From positions 62,001 through 126,000 of the forward strand of contig CAWBZB010000003.1 in assembly GCA_963793105.1 (NCBI GenBank): a stretch of DNA of 64,000 nucleotides. The letters run 5' to 3'. Each line of letters opens with the position of its first letter. Within the stretch, counting starts at the first letter, position 1. The position numbers and the translations under genes are program-made. Positions 51,350-61,726 of the stretch are shown here, piece after piece. Below the pieces are notes generated by a model. The model had not been told where the DNA came from, did no database searches, and worked only from the letters and a program-made list of their open reading frames with translations. This DNA comes from UBA10649 sp963793105 (GTDB lineage Bacteria > Actinomycetota > Actinomycetes > S36-B12).

Positions 51350-52555
51350 TCAGCCTCGCGTCTTGTAGTCCTCGAGGAGGCGGCGGCCGATGATCATGCG
51401 CTGGATGTCCGCGGTGCCCTCGCCGATGAGCAGCATGGGGGCCTCGCGGTACAGGCGTTCGATCTCGTACTCCTTGGAGTAGCCGTAGCCGCCGTGGATG
51501 CGGAACGAGTCCTCGACGACCTCCTTGCAGTACTCGCTGGCGAGGTACTTGGCCATGCCGGCCTCCATGTCGTTGCGCTCGCCGGCGTCCTTCTTGCGGG
51601 CGGCCATCACCATCATCTGGTGGGCGGCCTCGACCTTGACCGCCATGTCCGCGAGGCGGAAGGACACCGCCTGGTGCTCGATGATGGGCTTGCCGAAGGT
51701 GACGCGCTGCTGCGCGTACTCGATGCCGAGCTCGAAAGCGCGGATGCTCAGGCCGCAGGCCCGGGCGGCGACGTTGACGCGGCCGACCTCGACGCCGTCC
51801 ATCATCTGGTAGAAGCCCTTGCCCGGCTCGCCTCCGAGGATGTCGTCGGTCGACAGCCGCAGGCCGTCCATGACGAGCTCGGTGGTGTCGACGCCCTTGT
51901 AGCCCATCTTCTCGATCTTGCCGGGGATGGTCAGGCCCGGGCGTACCTCGCCGAAGCCGGTGGGCTTCTCGACCAGGAAGGTGGTCATCTTCTTGTAGAC
52001 GCTGGCTCCTTCGGCGGCCTCGCCCGGGGTGAGCACGAGCACCGCCACGAGCGTCGACGAGCCGCCGTTCGTCAGCCACATCTTCTGGCCGTTCAGCACG
52101 TAGTCATCGCCGTCGCGCACGGCCTTGCTCGTGATCGCCGCCACGTCGGACCCGCAGCCCGGCTCGGACATGGAGAACGCGCCGCGCACCTCGCCCGTCG
52201 CCATCCGCGGCAGGTAGTGCTGCTTCTGCTCCTCGGTGCCGTGCTGCATCAGCATGTAGGCGACGATGAAGTGCGTGTTGATGACGCCGCTGACCGGCAT
52301 CCAGCCGCGCGCGATCTCCTCCACCACGAGCGCGTACGTCAGCAGCGACTCGCCCAGGCCGCCGTACTCCTCGGGGATCATCAGCCCGAAGACACCCATC
52401 TCCTTGAGCTGGTCCACGATCGCCTGCGGGTACTCGTCCGCGTGCTCGAGCTCGTTGGCCACCGGGATGATCTCGTTGTCGACGAAGTCGTGCACGGCCG
52501 CCAGGATGTCGCGCTGGTCGTCGGTCAGGCCCTCGGTCTGGGCAAGGCGTGGCAT
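51350..52555 (-). CDS. Acyl-CoA dehydrogenase of the MeaA cluster
   Basis: 401 residues. Canonical blocks: SMSEPGCGSDVAAI, WLTNGGSSTL, MGYKGVDTTELVMDG, YAQQRVTFGKPI, IHGGYGYSKEYEIERLYR and IGEGTADIQ, where the Glu of EGT is the usual catalytic base. FAD-dependent alpha,beta-dehydrogenation of an acyl-CoA. Begins one base after the CoA-lyase stop. In Streptomyces the ethylmalonyl-CoA pathway cluster also holds such a dehydrogenase; methylsuccinyl-CoA is one possible substrate, but this protein is shorter than typical methylsuccinyl-CoA dehydrogenases. Confidence 0.93.
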   Translation of the reverse strand: MPRLAQTEGLTDDQRDILAAVHDFVDNEIIPVANELEHADEYPQAIVDQLKEMGVFGLMIPEEYGGLGESLLTYALVVEEIARGWMPVSGVINTHFIVAYMLMQHGTEEQKQHYLPRMATGEVRGAFSMSEPGCGSDVAAITSKAVRDGDDYVLNGQKMWLTNGGSSTLVAVLVLTPGEAAEGASVYKKMTTFLVEKPTGFGEVRPGLTIPGKIEKMGYKGVDTTELVMDGLRLSTDDILGGEPGKGFYQMMDGVEVGRVNVAARACGLSIRAFELGIEYAQQRVTFGKPIIEHQAVSFRLADMAVKVEAAHQMMVMAARKKDAGERNDMEAGMAKYLASEYCKEVVEDSFRIHGGYGYSKEYEIERLYREAPMLLIGEGTADIQRMIIGRRLLEDYKTRG

Positions 52556-52556
52556 G

Positions 52557-53513
52557 TCAGGCCTCCGGCTTCTCGAACGTCTTCGTGCGGGTCATGCCGG
52601 CGGCGCGGCCCTTGGCGGAGACGACCAGGGCCATCTTGCGGGAGGCCTCGTCGATCATCTCGTCGCCGAGCATGACCGCGCCCCTGGCGCCGCCCTCGGC
52701 GGACGTGTAGTAGTCGTAGGCGTCGAGGATGAGCTCGGCGTGGTCGTAGTCGTCCTGTCGCGGGCTGAACACCTCGTTCGCCGCGGCGATCTGGTCGGGA
52801 TGAAGCACCCACTTGCCGTCGAAGCCCAGTGCGGCCGCTCGGCCGGCCACCCTTCGGTAGCCCTCGATGTCCTTGATCGCCAGGTACGGGCCGTCGATCG
52901 CCTGCTTGTCGAACGCGCGCGCGGCCATCAGGATCCGCATGAGGATGTAGTGGTAGGCATCGCCCACGTCGTACCCCGGGGGCTGCTCCCCGACCACGAG
53001 GGACTTCATGTTGATGCTCGCCATGAAGTCGGCAGGCCCGAAGATGATCGTCTCCACCCGCGGGCTCGCCTGCGCGATGGCGTCGACGTTGATCAGGCCC
53101 AGGGCGTTCTCGATCTGCGCCTCGATGCCGATCCGTCCCACCGGCAGGCCGTTGCTCTTCTCGATCTGCGTCATCAGCAGGTCGAGCGCCACCACCTGCT
53201 CGGCGGTCTGCACCTTCGGCAGCATGATGCAGTCCAGGTTCGCCCCGGCCCCTTCGATGACCTCGACGACGTCCGCGTACGTCCACTGCGTTGTCCAGTC
53301 GTTCACCCGCACGGCCCGCGTCTTGCCCTCGTATCCGCCCTCGTTCAGCGCCGCCACGATGTTCCTGCGGGCGTCCGCCTTGGCGATCGGCGCCACGGAG
53401 TCCTCGATGTCCATGAACACCTGGTCCGCGGCCAGCCCCTTCGCCTTCTCCAGCATCTTGGGACTGGACCCGGGAACCGCCAGGTTCGACCGACGGGCGC
53501 GCTGCTGGGACAT
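52557..53513 (-). CDS. HpcH/CitE-family CoA ester lyase (malyl-/methylmalyl-CoA lyase-like)
   Basis: 318 residues from the ATG at 53513, which has AGGAG five bases upstream; an ATG at 53528 is possible. Family blocks: LAVPGSSPKMLEKAKGLAADQVFMDIEDSV, RAVRVNDW, IMLPKVQTAEQV, GIEAQIENALGL, IFGPADFMASI and GKWVLHPDQI. Mg-dependent Claisen-type cleavage of 3-methylmalyl-CoA or malyl-CoA, as in the ethylmalonyl-CoA pathway. Located between MeaA and the acyl-CoA dehydrogenase with gaps of 25 bases and 1 base. Confidence 0.9.
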   Translation of the reverse strand: MSQQRARRSNLAVPGSSPKMLEKAKGLAADQVFMDIEDSVAPIAKADARRNIVAALNEGGYEGKTRAVRVNDWTTQWTYADVVEVIEGAGANLDCIMLPKVQTAEQVVALDLLMTQIEKSNGLPVGRIGIEAQIENALGLINVDAIAQASPRVETIIFGPADFMASINMKSLVVGEQPPGYDVGDAYHYILMRILMAARAFDKQAIDGPYLAIKDIEGYRRVAGRAAALGFDGKWVLHPDQIAAANEVFSPRQDDYDHAELILDAYDYYTSAEGGARGAVMLGDEMIDEASRKMALVVSAKGRAAGMTRTKTFEKPEA

Positions 53514-53538
53514 GTGACTCCTGTTCATGGCCGGTGGT

Positions 53539-55518
53539 TCAGGTGTGCTGCAGTCTCGTGCTCTGACGGATGATGTCGAGGACCCGGTCCATGACCTTCG
53601 TCAGGTCGTAGTCCTTGGGGGTGAAGACGGCGGCGATGCCGGCGTCCTCGAGGGCGCGGGCGTCCTGTTCGGGGATGATCCCGCCGAGGATGACCGGGAC
53701 GTCGTCGAGACCGGCGGCGCTCAGCCCGCGCAGCACCTCGGGCACCACCAGCAGGTGCGATCCGGAGAGGATCGACAGTCCGACGCAGTCGACGTCCTCC
53801 TGGACGGCGGCGGCCACGATCTCCTCCGGAGTCAGGCGGATGCCCTGGTAGATCACCTCGAATCCGGCGTCCCGCGCGGCGACCGCGACCTGCTCGGCAC
53901 CGTTGGAGTGCCCGTCGAGGCCGGGCTTGGCCACCAGGATCCGCAGCCGATGGCCGAGCTCATCGCCGGTGGCGGCGACGGCCGCACGGAGTTCCGCGAG
54001 GCCGGGGCGTTCACCCGATCCGACCGATCCGCTCACTCCCGTCGGCGCCCGGAACTCTCCGAAGACCGTGCGAAGGGCGCCGGCCCACTCACCGGTGGTC
54101 ACACCCGCACGGGCGCAGTCCAGCGATGCCTCCATGAGGTTCGCGCCTGACCTGGCGTCCGCGACCAGTCGGGCCAGGGACGAGTCGACGGCGAGCGGGT
54201 CCCGCTGCGCCCGCCATTCGTCGAGCGCGATGATCGCTCGTTCCTCCACCGCGGGATCCACCCGCTGGATCGCCGCGTCGAGGTTCTCGGTGAGCGGGCT
54301 CGGCTCGCTGGAAGCGAACGCGTTCACCCCGACGATGAGCTCCTCGCCGGACTCCACCCGCCGCCGCCGGTCCGCGTGCGAGGCCACGAGTGCGCTCTTC
54401 AGGTACCCGGACTCCACGGCCGCGACGGCGCCCCCGAGCTCCTCGATGCGCGCCATCTCCTCCCGGGCGGCCACGACGATCTCGTCCACCTTGGCCTCGA
54501 CCACGTGCGAGCCGTCGAAGATGTCCTCGTACTCCAGCAGGTCGGTCTCCAGCGCCAGGACCTGCTGCATGCGCAGGCTCCATTGCTGGTCCCACGGGCG
54601 CGGCAGGCCCAGCGCCTCGTTCCACGCCGGCAGCTGCACCGCTCGCGCCCGCGCATGCTTCGACAGCGTCACGCCCAGCATCTCCAGCACGATCCGCTGG
54701 ACGTTGTTCTCCGGCTGGGCCTCGGTCAGCCCGAGCGAGTTCACCTGGACGCCGTAGCGGAATCTGCGTGCCTTCTCCTCCGTGACCCCGTAGCGGTCAC
54801 GAGTGATCTCGTCCCACAGCTGGACGAACGCCCGCATCTTGCACATCTCCTCCACGAACCGCACGCCCGCGTTCACGAAGAAGGAGATCCGGGACACCAC
54901 CTCGGAGAGGCGCTCGGCCGGCACCTGGCCGGAATCGCGGACGGCGTCGAGGACCGCGATCGCCGAGGACAGCGCGAACGCCACCTCCTGCACGGGCGTC
55001 GCCCCCGCCTCCTGCAGGTGGTACGAGCAGATGTTGATCGGATTCCACTTCGGGGTGTTCTGCACGCTCCACGCGATCATGTCCGTGATCAGCCGCATCG
55101 AGGGCTCCGGCGGGAACACATAGGTGCCCCGGGACAGGTACTCCTTGATGATGTCGTTCTGCGTCGTGCCCGACAGCTCACGGCGATCGGCACCCTGCTC
55201 GTCGGCTACCGCCACGTACAGCGCCATGAGCCACATCGCGGTGGCGTTGATCGTCATCGACGTGTTCATGCGATCCAGGGGGATGCCGTCCAGCAATGCG
55301 CGCATGTCGCCCAGGTCCACGACGGGTACCCCGACCTTGCCGACCTCCCCGCGGGCCAACGGCGAGTCCGGGTCGTATCCGGTCTGCGTGGGCAGATCGA
55401 AGGCGATCGACAGCCCGGTCTGCCCCTTCTCCAGGTTGAGCCGGTACAGCTCGTTCGACTCGCGCGCGGACGAGTGGCCGGCATAGGTGCGCATCACCCA
55501 CGGCTTGCTGCGGCTCAT
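53539..55518 (-). CDS. meaA: Cobalamin-dependent acyl-CoA mutase, MeaA (ethylmalonyl-CoA mutase) type
   Basis: 659 residues from the ATG at 55518. The N-terminal TIM-barrel mutase domain has YAGHSSARESNELYR, SIAFDLPTQTGYD, TSMTINATAMWL, GTTQNDIIKEYLSRGTYVFPP and NICSYHLQEAGAT. The C-terminal B12 domain has the His ligand in PGLDGHSNGAEQ and ends GGIIPEQDA. The NATAMW/SRGTYVFPP form is that of MeaA/ethylmalonyl-CoA mutase rather than methylmalonyl-CoA mutase. Converts ethylmalonyl-CoA to methylsuccinyl-CoA. Crotonyl-CoA carboxylase/reductase, usually next to it, is not present in the window. Confidence 0.92.
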   Translation of the reverse strand: MSRSKPWVMRTYAGHSSARESNELYRLNLEKGQTGLSIAFDLPTQTGYDPDSPLARGEVGKVGVPVVDLGDMRALLDGIPLDRMNTSMTINATAMWLMALYVAVADEQGADRRELSGTTQNDIIKEYLSRGTYVFPPEPSMRLITDMIAWSVQNTPKWNPINICSYHLQEAGATPVQEVAFALSSAIAVLDAVRDSGQVPAERLSEVVSRISFFVNAGVRFVEEMCKMRAFVQLWDEITRDRYGVTEEKARRFRYGVQVNSLGLTEAQPENNVQRIVLEMLGVTLSKHARARAVQLPAWNEALGLPRPWDQQWSLRMQQVLALETDLLEYEDIFDGSHVVEAKVDEIVVAAREEMARIEELGGAVAAVESGYLKSALVASHADRRRRVESGEELIVGVNAFASSEPSPLTENLDAAIQRVDPAVEERAIIALDEWRAQRDPLAVDSSLARLVADARSGANLMEASLDCARAGVTTGEWAGALRTVFGEFRAPTGVSGSVGSGERPGLAELRAAVAATGDELGHRLRILVAKPGLDGHSNGAEQVAVAARDAGFEVIYQGIRLTPEEIVAAAVQEDVDCVGLSILSGSHLLVVPEVLRGLSAAGLDDVPVILGGIIPEQDARALEDAGIAAVFTPKDYDLTKVMDRVLDIIRQSTRLQHT

Positions 55519-55691
55519 CGCCCGCTGCCTCCTCGATCCGGGGTCCAGTCTGCCCGCTTCGCCAGCCTCGATCGCCGCTCGGGGACGACGATGCACCATC
55601 GGCAACATCCTTGCGTACCCAACTATATGGTGTCCAAGTAAGTGACGGAGAGGAGCCCGCGGGGGCGGGTTCCGCGGGACCTTCCGGCGTT

Positions 55692-56669
55692 CTACCCCTG
55701 GTGGCCGGCCTCAGCCGACGCGATGGCATCGAGGATCTCGGCCACCCGCACCGAGTCCGCGATGGGCACCACCCAGCCCTCACCTCCGCGAACGGTGGCG
55801 CTCACCTCCTCGACCATGACCTGGTAGGCGTCGACGGCCGGGAAGACCTCCTCGTGCCCGCCGACGAGGAGGGAGCTTGGCTCGCGCCACGAGGTGAAGG
55901 CGCTGGGCCCCAGCGCACGCACGTCGGCAGCCGAGCCGCCGACGTGCAGGCTCTGCGACTCCGGCTGCTCGAACGAGCAGAGCGCCTGGACGCGCGTCGA
56001 CCGTCCGACGCGGCCGACGACCCGCGTGGTGAGGTCGATCCCGCTGCCTGCCACCGCGCGTTCCACGTCGAGGGCGGCGAACGGGGCAGCCGACGACATC
56101 AGCGAGACCCACGTGTGCACGGCGTACCCACCGACGTCCAGCAGCGCACCCCCGCCCATGTCCGGGTCACCCCGATAGTTCGCTGAGACGTCGGCGGGGA
56201 AGGTGAATGAGGACTCGATGGACCGGATCTCCCCCAGGTCCCCTTGCGCCGCCAGCGCCGCCAGCCGGCGGAATCGGGGATGCCACCGCGTCCACACCGC
56301 CTCGACCAGCAGCCGACCGGCACCCCTGGCCGCGATGGTCATCAGGCGCGCCTGGCCGGCATGGATGCCCAGCGGCTTCTCGCAGACCACGTGCTTGCCC
56401 GCCTCGAGGGCACGGATCGCCCATCGTGCGTGCTGATGATTGGCGAGACAGACGTAGACGACCTCGACGCCGGGATCCTCGAGGAGATCGGCGTAGGCGA
56501 GATGCACGACGGCGGGTTCGAGCGACGTCGACCGACGAAGATCACGGCTGGCAACGGCGTGCAGGCGCGCGTTGCCTGCTGCATGCACGGCGCCCGCCAT
56601 CGCCTGCTGGGCTATCCAGCCCGCCCCGAGGAAGCCCCAGCCGACCGTGTCCGCCGGCGTGACCGTCAT
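55692..56669 (-). CDS. Gfo/Idh/MocA-family oxidoreductase
   Basis: 325 residues. NAD(P)-binding start GWGFLGAGWIAQ, substrate-site EKP (HVVCEKPLGIH) and the C-terminal half-sheet domain of the family with DVGGYAVHTWVS. Oxidises or reduces a sugar, inositol or related polyol; substrate unknown. Its start overlaps the next family member's stop (56666-56669), so the two form an operon. Confidence 0.9.
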   Translation of the reverse strand: MTVTPADTVGWGFLGAGWIAQQAMAGAVHAAGNARLHAVASRDLRRSTSLEPAVVHLAYADLLEDPGVEVVYVCLANHQHARWAIRALEAGKHVVCEKPLGIHAGQARLMTIAARGAGRLLVEAVWTRWHPRFRRLAALAAQGDLGEIRSIESSFTFPADVSANYRGDPDMGGGALLDVGGYAVHTWVSLMSSAAPFAALDVERAVAGSGIDLTTRVVGRVGRSTRVQALCSFEQPESQSLHVGGSAADVRALGPSAFTSWREPSSLLVGGHEEVFPAVDAYQVMVEEVSATVRGGEGWVVPIADSVRVAEILDAIASAEAGHQG

Positions 56670-57694
56670 CCCCGCAGCAGGCTCGGGATAATCGGCATCC
56701 CGTTGCCCTTGGCCGATTCCTCGGCCGCCTCCATCACGGCCACCACGTCGCGTGACTGGGCGGCATCCACCGTCATCGGCGTTCCGTCGGTGAGGTACGA
56801 CACGACGTCGCGGTGGAAGGCGTAGGGGGCCACCTCCCGCAGCGGCACGCTCTCCTTGGACCCGTCGGCGCGGTGCAGGGTGACGAGGGCAGGGAGGTCG
56901 GCCACCGCAGGCTCCGCGGTCGGGTCCCAGTCCGCGACGATCGCACCCGTCGTCCCGAGCACGAAGAACTTCGGCTTCCGAGCGGCGGCGAGGTCGGAGT
57001 TGACGAACGTGGCCTGCGTGCCGTCGGTGAACGTCAGGGTCACCTGGGCGTGATCGGCGTTGGTGACGTGCGTCCAGACGCGCTTGTGGTTGATCCCGCT
57101 CACATGGGCGACCCGACCGGGCATGACGCTCAGCACCTGGTCGAGGAAGTGACTGCCCCAGTCGAAGATCGCCCCCCCGGATACCGACGCGTCCGAGTGC
57201 CAGTAGGTGCAGGGCTCGGAGTAGCCCCCGACGAAGCTGTCGTACTGGAACACGTCACCGATCTCGCCGGCATCGATGAGCGAGGCCATCGTCACGAAAT
57301 CCGGGTCGAATCGGCGATTCTGGTAGACGACCAGCAGCACGTCCCGGGCCGCGGCCAGGTCCATCAACTCGTCGCACTCGGCGGCGGTCAGCGCCATGGG
57401 CTTCTCCAGGACGACGTGGACGCCCTTGCCGATCGCGGCCTTCGCCCAGAAGTAGTGGCTGTCCGGTGGCGTGGACACGACGACCAGGTCGATGAGTCCG
57501 GAGTCGAGCATGGCGTGGGCGTCCGAGAACGGGGTGGCGTCCGGCGCCAGTTCACGCGCTGCGGCGATCCGATCGGGGTTCATGTCGCACACGGCGGCCA
57601 GCACGAGGCCGGGAGTGGCCTGGACGGCGAGGTTGTGCTCATGGCCGATGGCTCCGTACGCGAGCAGGCCCACACGGATATCTGACGACGTCAC
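56666..57694 (-). CDS. Gfo/Idh/MocA-family oxidoreductase
   Basis: 342 residues. RVGLLAYGAIGHEHNLAV nucleotide-binding start, HVVLEKPMALT with the EKP motif, and GGAIFDWGSHFLDQVL in the C-terminal domain. Only distantly similar to the downstream member, so the pair is not a recent duplication. Paired genes of this family often act on successive oxidation states of one sugar. Confidence 0.9.
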   Translation of the reverse strand: MTSSDIRVGLLAYGAIGHEHNLAVQATPGLVLAAVCDMNPDRIAAARELAPDATPFSDAHAMLDSGLIDLVVVSTPPDSHYFWAKAAIGKGVHVVLEKPMALTAAECDELMDLAAARDVLLVVYQNRRFDPDFVTMASLIDAGEIGDVFQYDSFVGGYSEPCTYWHSDASVSGGAIFDWGSHFLDQVLSVMPGRVAHVSGINHKRVWTHVTNADHAQVTLTFTDGTQATFVNSDLAAARKPKFFVLGTTGAIVADWDPTAEPAVADLPALVTLHRADGSKESVPLREVAPYAFHRDVVSYLTDGTPMTVDAAQSRDVVAVMEAAEESAKGNGMPIIPSLLRG

Positions 57695-57780
57695 TGATCG
57701 GTCTCCCTACGGTGGCCGGTGATAACCCGACCCTAGGCGACACGCGCCTTCGGGGCACAGGGGACCGTGACGGCGAGTCC

Positions 57781-58296
57781 TCAGACGAGCAGTTGCCCCG
57801 CCAGGGCAATGCCCCACTCGCGGGCCCGCTCCACCTCACCCGGCTCGAGCGGTCCCTTCATGTCGACGACCCGGAAGTTCTCGGCGCGGGCCAGTCGGCG
57901 GCCGCCCAGCCGCTTCAGGCCCTTCTCGATGCTCGAGGAGGCGTGGTCCATCGCCACCACCGCTTTCGGATGCGATCCGCGGGTGTCGTACGCCGCCGTG
58001 CGCAGACCGTCCGGGAGGCTGGCCGCCTCCAGCCACTCGCGGACGCCGATCCCCTCGCTGACGACCGGTCCGTCCGCCTTCGACGCAGCGTCCGCGCGGG
58101 TGCTCGGTCGCGGCAGGCTCCACGCGTGGTTGGGTGCGCCGACCACGAGCAGGTCGACCCCCTCCACGGCGGTCGGCGCGTGCCCGACCTCCACCGCCTC
58201 GGCAGCGACCCCCGAGGCCCGCAGGCCCTCGGCCACGGCCGTCGCCACCTGCGCGTTGTCACCGAACATCGACTCGTAGACCACCAGAGCCCTCAT
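57781..58296 (-). CDS. Flavodoxin-like protein
   Basis: 171 residues from the ATG at 58296. FMN phosphate loop VVYESMFGDNAQVA and the 50s loop VVGAPNHAW; the middle AAYDTRG and the C-terminal helix are as in flavodoxin/MioC-type domains. Electron carrier or quinone-reductase-like; partner unknown. Divergent from icmF across a 171-base region. Confidence 0.88.
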   Translation of the reverse strand: MRALVVYESMFGDNAQVATAVAEGLRASGVAAEAVEVGHAPTAVEGVDLLVVGAPNHAWSLPRPSTRADAASKADGPVVSEGIGVREWLEAASLPDGLRTAAYDTRGSHPKAVVAMDHASSSIEKGLKRLGGRRLARAENFRVVDMKGPLEPGEVERAREWGIALAGQLLV

Positions 58297-58391
58297 GCAT
58301 CCACGGTAGCCACGCCCGGGGGGCGGAGTCGACCGGTGACGCCCGCGGCCCGGGGCGGTGCCGTCCGAGGAGTACCGCACGCCAGACAATG

Positions 58392-58420
58392 TTGATATCC
58401 TAATATTTGTTGTCCATAGA
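58392..58420 (+). promoter_or_regulatory. Promoter of icmF
   Basis: TTGATA (58392-58397) and CATAGA (58415-58420) are separated by 17 bases, about 40 bases before the GTG. The spacer is unusually AT-rich (ATATCCTAATATTTG) for this genome and may also hold a regulator site, such as for the MarR protein encoded after icmF. Confidence 0.55.
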
Positions 58421-58467
58421 AAATCGTGGACACACACCGGTATCCGCACGCCGAACGAGGAGTGCCC

Positions 58468-61400
58468 GTGACGCAGGACCCCGCTCCCCGGCACCCCGTC
58501 CGCTTCGTCACGGCGGCCAGCCTGTTCGACGGCCACGATGCCGCGATCAACATCATGCGCCGGATCCTGCAGTCGCAGGGCTGCGAAGTCATCCACCTCG
58601 GTCACGATCGCAGCGTCGAGCAGGTCGTCCGGGCCGCGATCCAGGAGGACGTGCAGGGCGTGGCCGTCTCGTCATACCAGGGCGGCCACGTGGAGTACTT
58701 CACCTACCTGCGCGAGCTTCTCGAGGCCGGCGGCGCAGCGCACGTCCGCGTCTACGGCGGCGGGGGCGGCGTGATCGTGCCCGAGGAGATCGTGCTGCTC
58801 GCCGATCGCGGCGTCCGGATCTTCTCCCCCGAGGACGGCCAGCGACTGGGGCTGGTCGGCATGATCGCCTCGATGGTCGAGGAGTGCGACGTGCCGCCGG
58901 CCGGCCGCCTTCCCGCCGTGGAGTCGGTCCTCAGCGGCCATGACCGCGAACTCGCGCGCGCCATCACCGTCCTGGAGAACGGCGAGGCACCCGCAGCCTG
59001 GCTGGCCCAGGTGCGCGAGGCGGCCGGGCGCCGGGGGTCGCCCGTGCTCGGCATCACGGGAACGGGCGGCTCGGGGAAGTCGACGCTCACCGACGAGCTG
59101 CTGCGCCGGTTCCGGGCCGACCACGAGGGCAAGCTCGCCATCGCCGTGATCGCGGTCGATCCCACTCGACGCAAGGGCGGGGGCGCACTGCTCGGCGACC
59201 GCATCCGGATGAACGCCGTCGACCTGGGGTCGGTCTACTTCCGATCGCTGGCCACCCGAAGGCCCGGGGCCGAGATCCCCGAGCACCTGTCCGACGTGAT
59301 CGCCGCCTGTCGGGCGACCCACGACCTCGTCATCGTCGAGACCCCGGGCATCGGTCAGGGCGACGCCGGCATCGTGCCCTTCGTCGACGCCACGCTGTAC
59401 GTGATGACGCCCGAGTTCGGGGCGGCCTCCCAGCTCGAGAAGATCGACATGCTCGACTTCGCGGACGCGGTCGCCATCAACAAGTTCGAGCGGCGCGGCG
59501 CGGCCGATGCCAGGCGTGATGTCGCCCGGCAGCTCGTCCGCAACCGTGGGGCCTTCGGCGCATCGTGGGAGGACATGCCGGTCTTCGGCACGTCGGCCGC
59601 CCGGTTCGCGGACGACGGCGTCACCCACCTCTACCACCACCTGTCCGACCTCCTCGTGGACCGAGGCCTGGCCACCGGACCGGGTCGCCTCCCGAGGCTG
59701 GCCGGCAAGGAGCCGACCGCTCTGAGCACCATCGTCCCGCCGGCCCGCGCGCGGTATCTGGCCGAGATCGCCGAGACGGTTCGCGGGTACCACGCCACCA
59801 CGGAGCGGCAGTCGGCCGTCGCGCGGCGGGCCCAGCACCTCCGGACGGCCGCCGACCTGCTGGCCCAGAACGACTCGGACGCGTCCACCGTCGAGATGCT
59901 CCTCGCCGAACAGCAGGCCCAGCTGGATCCGCAGGTCGAGGCCCTGCTCGACGCGTGGCCGGCGGTCCGGGACCAGTACGCGGCCGACGAGGCGGTGGTC
60001 CGGGTTCGCGACCGCGAGCTGCGCACCGCCCAATGGCGGCAGACCCTCTCCGGATCACGCATCCCCCGGGTCGCGCTCCCCCGCACCCAGGACGACGGCG
60101 AGCTCGTCCGGTACCTGCGGGAGGAGAACGTTCCCGGCGCCTTCCCCTACACCGCCGGGGTCTTCGCGTTCAAGCGTGAGGGCGAGGCCCCCGCCCGGAT
60201 GTTCGCGGGCGAGGGCGACCCCTTCCGCACCAATCGCCGATTCCACCTCCTCGCGGCCGGACAGCCCGCGACGCGCCTGTCCACCGCCTTCGACTCCGTG
60301 ACGCTCTACGGCCGAGACCCGAACGAGGAGCCCGACGTCTACGGCAAGGTCGGCACGTCCGGGGTCTCCGTCGCCACCCTCGACGACATGAAGGCGCTGT
60401 ACTCGGGGTTCGACCTCTGCGATCCGACGACGTCGGTCTCGATGACCATCAACGGCCCGGCGCCGACCATCCTGGCCATGTTCATGAACACCGCTATCGA
60501 CCAGCGCATGGAAGCGTTCAGGGAGCGGGAGGGACGCGAGCCGACCCCCGACGAGGCGGAGGGGATCCGCGCCTGGGTGCTGACGAATGTCCGGGGAACC
60601 GTCCAGGCGGACATCCTCAAGGAGGACCAGGGGCAGAACACCTGCATCTTCTCGACCGAGTTCTCGCTGCGCTGCATGGCCGACGTGCAGGAGTGGTTCA
60701 TCGACCACGACGTGCGCAACTTCTACTCGGTGTCCATCTCGGGCTATCACATCGCCGAGGCCGGCGCGAACCCCATCTCGCAGCTCGCCTTCACCCTCGC
60801 CAACGGCTTCACCTACGTCGAGTCCTACCTGGCCCGCGGGATGCACGTCGACGACTTCGCCTCGAACTTCTCCTTCTTCTTCTCCAACGGCATCGACGCG
60901 GAGTACACCGTGCTCGGCCGGGTGGCTCGACGCATCTGGGCCATCGCGATGCGGGACAGGTACGGGGCCGACGACCGAAGCCAGCGGCTGAAGTACCACG
61001 TCCAGACGTCCGGGCGCTCGTTGCACGCACAGGAGATGGACTTCAACGACATCCGCACCACGCTCCAGGCCCTGTGCGCGGTGTACGACAACTGCAACTC
61101 CCTGCACACCAACGCCTACGACGAGGCGGTCACGACCCCGAGCGCCCAGTCGGTGCGCCGCGCACTTGCCATCCAGATGATCATCGACCAGGAGTGGGGG
61201 CTCGCGAAGAACGAGAATCCCCTGCAGGGGTCCTACCTCGTCGACCAGCTGACCAGCCTCGTCGAGGAGGCGGTCCTGACCGAGTTCGACCGGATCTCCG
61301 ACCGTGGCGGGGTGCTCGGCGCCATGGAGACCGGCTATCAGCGGGGGCGGATCCAGGACGAGTCGATGCGGTACGAGCAGATGAAGCACGACGGCTCGCT

Positions 61401-61693
61401 TCCCATCGTCGGGGTCAACACCTTCGTCAACCCCGAGGGCCACGCGGCGACCTCGTCCCTCGAGCTCGCCCGAGCCACCGAGGAGGAGAAGCGCTCGCAG
61501 GTCGCGCGACTGCGCGCGTTCCACGACGTCCACGCCGAACGAGGCGGAGACCGCCCTGACAGAACTCAAGGACGTCACATCATCGGGCGGCAATACATTT
61601 GCCTCCCTAATGCAGGCCGTCCGAGTATGCTCGCTCGGTCAGATCACCGCGGCGTTCTTCGAGGTCGGCGGCCAGTACCGGCGCAATGTCTGA
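58468..61693 (+). pseudogene. icmF: Fused isobutyryl-CoA mutase IcmF, one frameshift near the 3' end
   Basis: Starts at a GTG (58468) with CGAGGAG upstream. Domain order is that of IcmF: B12-binding domain (SLFDGHDAAINIM with the His ligand), MeaB-like GTPase (P-loop GITGTGGSGKSTL; G4-like INKFERRGA), linker, and mutase barrel (FDLCDPTTSVSMTINGPAP, ISGYHIAEAGANPISQ). About 1,075 codons, normal length. At about 61535 (CGAACGAGGCGGAG) the frame is lost; skipping one base restores the last 52 residues (AETALTELKDV to GGQYRRNV, stop 61691-61693). So one extra base is present. Interconverts isobutyryl-CoA and butyryl-CoA with its own chaperone domain. Followed by MarR, hydroxyacyl-CoA dehydrogenase and acyl-CoA dehydrogenase. 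Confidence 0.9.
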
Positions 61694-61726
61694 GCGGGCA
61701 GAGCGCCCCGGCAAGGGGAGGTTCTG

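Noticed and set aside
60055..61593. A 512-codon minus-strand frame inside icmF
   Set aside because: Antisense of the conserved mutase domain; no recognisable protein features.
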